The position numbers and the translations under genes were made by a program. From JAVKFY01 sp040223615 (GTDB lineage: Bacteria; Pseudomonadota; Alphaproteobacteria; GCA-2731375): a DNA stretch of 64,000 bases. The notes below the pieces were generated by a model. The model ran no database searches, was not told the DNA's origin, and worked only from the letters and a program-made list of their open reading frames with translations. The stretch covers positions 66,105-130,104 of the forward strand of contig JAVKFY010000034.1 in the NCBI GenBank assembly GCA_040223615.1, given 5' to 3'. This document shows positions 62,069-64,000 of this stretch, piece by piece (positions within the stretch are counted from its first letter, which is position 1; each line of letters opens with the position of its first letter).

Positions 62069-62762
62069 CCTCGATCAGCAGGATGTGCAGGCTGCGCGGG
62101 CCGTGCGCGCCGAGCTCGATCTTCAGCGCGATATCGCCGGTGCGCGACGGGCCGGTGATCAGGTTCAGGTTGCGCGGCATCTCGAACTTGCGGCCGCGCT
62201 TCTTGTTGGCCTTGCGCCAGGCGGCGAAGGCCTCCTCGTAGACCCGGTGCACCTGGCTGGCGGTGAGCGCGACGATGTGGTGGTCGGGCAGGAAGTTCAG
62301 CGTGGCGGGGTGCTCCGGACCGCTGGCCATCACCAGCGTGCCGGTCTCGGCGACGCCGGCGAAGGCGGGGGTGACGGAAACGAGGTCGTCGTTGCCGGGC
62401 ACGCCCTCGCGCCGCTGAAGCATCTTTTCCTTGTCCCAGGGCATCGTGCGCAGGCTCGGCGACGGCGCCAGGATGACATCGGGCGGCAGGTTGTGCTCAC
62501 GCAGGTAGTCGGACACCGCGGCCGGCACCTCGTCGGCGCTGGCGACGCGGCGCACGGTGCAGTTCACCTGCTCGGCCTTCTCGACAAACAACTCGACGGT
62601 CTCGTCGCGCTTCAGCTTGGCCACGGCGGCGGGCAGCAGGTTGGCGGTCGGCTTGGCCAGCCGCTGCGCCAGTTCGGCGCGCGCGTCGGCGGACCGTTCG
62701 CCGCGACCGAGGCCGGAGCGGATCGCGCCCAGCACGGCGGCACGTTTCGGATCGTTGCTCAT
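62049..62762 (-). CDS. LUD-domain protein (LutC-like)
   Basis: A 237-residue LUD (lactate utilisation) domain protein. Motifs: TPAFAGVAETGTLVMASGPE near residue 130 and LNLITGPSRTGDIALKIELG near 203. In LutABC systems LutC works with the iron-sulfur protein LutB in L-lactate oxidation. It lies downstream of lutB with a 4-base overlap (ATGA at 62759-62762). lutA would lie upstream of lutB, outside this window. Confidence 0.88.
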   Translation of the reverse strand: MSNDPKRAAVLGAIRSGLGRGERSADARAELAQRLAKPTANLLPAAVAKLKRDETVELFVEKAEQVNCTVRRVASADEVPAAVSDYLREHNLPPDVILAPSPSLRTMPWDKEKMLQRREGVPGNDDLVSVTPAFAGVAETGTLVMASGPEHPATLNFLPDHHIVALTASQVHRVYEEAFAAWRKANKKRGRKFEMPRNLNLITGPSRTGDIALKIELGAHGPRSLHILLIEDEQPKK

Positions 62763-63937
62763 GAGCGCGCCCGCTTGCGCCACTGCGCCTGGAAGGTGTC
62801 GCCGGCCGGCGCCGGCAAGTCGCGGCCCCGGGTCCAGCCGCTGGCGCCCCACAGCTTGCGCAGCCGGCCGTCGTCGCCGCCGAGCTTGGCCAGCAGCCAG
62901 GCGGCCACCCGCGCACCGGGCCGGTACAGCGCCGGCCGTCGGGCGATGAAAGCCCAGAGTTTCACCGCGGTGCGCTCCATGGCCGGGCTGGCGCCGGTCT
63001 GGAAGGCCTGCTCGCGCCAGTGCCGCATCATCTTCGGCAGCGGGATCTGCATCGGGCAGACGCTCTCGCACCGACCGCAGAAGGTCGATGCGCTGGGCAG
63101 GTGGCGGGCCTCGTCGATGCCGCGCAAGGACGGCGTCAGCACCGCGCCCATCGGGCCGACATAGACCGCGCCGTAGCTGTGCCCGCCGACCGACTGGTAG
63201 ACCGGGCAGTGGTTCATGCAGGCGCCGCAGCGGATGCAGCGCAGCATGTCCTGGAACTCGGTGCCCAGCATCGCCGAGCGGCCGTTGTCGAGGATGACGA
63301 TGTGGAACTCGTCCGGCCCGCTCAGGTCGTCGGCGCGCTTCGGCCCGGTCGACAGCGTGGTGTAGGCGGAGAATTCCTGTCCCGTGGCCGAGCGCGCCAG
63401 CACGCGTAGCACGGTCGCCGCGTCCTCCAGCGTCGGCACCACCTTTTCGATCGAGGTCACCACGACGTGGATGCGCGGCAGCATCTGAGTCAGGTCGCCA
63501 TTGCCCTCGTTGGTGACGATCATCGTCGAGCCGGTCTCGGCGATCAGGAAATTGGCGCCGGTGATGCCGACGTCGGCGTCCTGGAACTTCTGCCGCAGCA
63601 CCTGGCGCGCCTCGGCGATCATCTTCTGCGGCTCGGTCTGGCGCTCCGACATGCCGTACTGGCGGTGATGCTGCTGGAACAGGTCGGAGACCTGGTCCTT
63701 GGTCTTGTGGATCGCCGGGCCGATGATGTGGCTGGGCGGCTCGTCGGCGAGCTGCACGATGTATTCGCCCAGGTCGGTCTCGATCGGTCGGATGTCGTTG
63801 CGTTCCAGGAACTGGTTGAGGTGCAGTTCCTCGGCGACCATCGACTTGCCCTTGGTCACCGTGCGCGCGTTCACCGAGCGGCAGATCTCCAGGATCGCGG
63901 CGCGGGCGTCGTCGGCGGGGGGCGCCCCGTGGCCCAT
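62759..63937 (-). CDS. lutB: LutB-like iron-sulfur protein, N-terminus missing
   Basis: 392 residues are readable, against about 470-480 for LutB. The LUD part has NARTVTKGKSMVAEELHLNQ near residue 23 and ITGANFLIAETGSTMIVTNE near 124. Two ferredoxin-type 4Fe-4S clusters follow: CIRCGACMNHCPVY near 233 and FCGRCESVCP near 287. The normal 80-90 residues before DARAAILEICR are absent. Upstream, the frame meets a stop at 63971-63973 and a run of nine C at 63942-63950. Either the gene is broken, or the window edge holds foreign sequence or an assembly fault. Confidence 0.85.
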   Translation of the reverse strand: MGHGAPPADDARAAILEICRSVNARTVTKGKSMVAEELHLNQFLERNDIRPIETDLGEYIVQLADEPPSHIIGPAIHKTKDQVSDLFQQHHRQYGMSERQTEPQKMIAEARQVLRQKFQDADVGITGANFLIAETGSTMIVTNEGNGDLTQMLPRIHVVVTSIEKVVPTLEDAATVLRVLARSATGQEFSAYTTLSTGPKRADDLSGPDEFHIVILDNGRSAMLGTEFQDMLRCIRCGACMNHCPVYQSVGGHSYGAVYVGPMGAVLTPSLRGIDEARHLPSASTFCGRCESVCPMQIPLPKMMRHWREQAFQTGASPAMERTAVKLWAFIARRPALYRPGARVAAWLLAKLGGDDGRLRKLWGASGWTRGRDLPAPAGDTFQAQWRKRARS

Positions 63938-64000
63938 TCCGCCCCCCCCCGGGGAGGTGTCCGCGAACAGCTACAGGGTGGGGTGGAGGTTGGGCCGCGG
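63938..64000. other. Non-homologous sequence at the 5' end of lutB
   Basis: These 63 bases contain nine consecutive C (63942-63950) followed by GGGG, and they do not translate in any frame to the expected LutB N-terminus. They may be an intergenic repeat inserted in lutB or a contig-edge artefact. Confidence 0.4.

Overview
The window is high-GC DNA from an alphaproteobacterium, probably of the Rhodospirillales type (the class is firm, the order is a guess). The best evidence is gene order. hemE and ppsR diverge from a 376-bp gap, and ppsR is followed by maf, aroE, coaE and dnaQ. This is the layout known around the Caulobacter chromosome origin, which lies between hemE and the gene called RP001/CC0001. 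The gap at 8692-9067 carries several DnaA-box-like sites, three of them exactly 120 bp apart, so I read it as oriC.

Region by region. 1-4236: the end of a YyaL-type protein, a DNA alkyltransferase (ogt), a dienelactone hydrolase, a quinone oxidoreductase and a MetE-like protein. 4282-8691: rho, hemJ, hemH and hemE. 8692-9067: oriC. 9068-13911: ppsR, an unknown gene, maf, aroE, coaE, dnaQ. 13923-14126: a 204-nt structured RNA that I call 6S RNA. 14213-23084: mixed metabolism (quinone oxidoreductase, acyl-CoA dehydrogenase, FAD oxidoreductase, methyltransferase), an MscS channel, and unknown or secreted proteins. 23116-25665: a phage-shock locus (pspF divergent from pspABC) with a clear sigma-54 promoter. 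25873-26963: a broken FG-GAP/RTX gene. 27055-34834: a TIGR03032 protein, a TauE-like permease, a UbiH-like hydroxylase, two divergent LuxR-type regulators, a PEP-CTERM-like protein behind a sigma-54-type promoter, and an amidase. 34942-43064: a long minus-strand run with an LLM oxidoreductase, a TTC38-like protein, an adenylate cyclase, a truncated hemoglobin, a hybrid histidine kinase, a lipoprotein, a bactofilin and a CysZ-like membrane protein. 43164-44629: a GST and an SDR enzyme.

44742-51728 holds three tandem large genes, each a predicted seven-bladed FG-GAP propeller followed by RTX calcium-binding repeats and a shared C-terminal secretion-type tail. 51856-54636 has a PfkB sugar/nucleoside kinase and a membrane cyclase that fuses a putative diheme-b anchor, a 2Fe-2S ferredoxin domain and a class III cyclase. 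54646-61515 is the alphaproteobacterial his cluster (HIT protein, hisE, a SixA-like phosphatase, hisF, hisA, hisH, a DUF2628 protein, hisB), then divergent hslVU and an XRE regulator. 61523-63937 has an Smr protein and lutC/lutB-like genes; lutB lacks its usual N-terminus at the window edge.

Working together: the first third is replication, heme and housekeeping. The psp locus and hslVU are stress systems. The two cyclases, the globin and the hybrid kinase suggest heme- or redox-linked cAMP signalling. The FG-GAP/RTX proteins and the PEP-CTERM protein point to cell-surface or matrix biology. No CRISPR array, insertion sequence, tRNA or rRNA gene was found.
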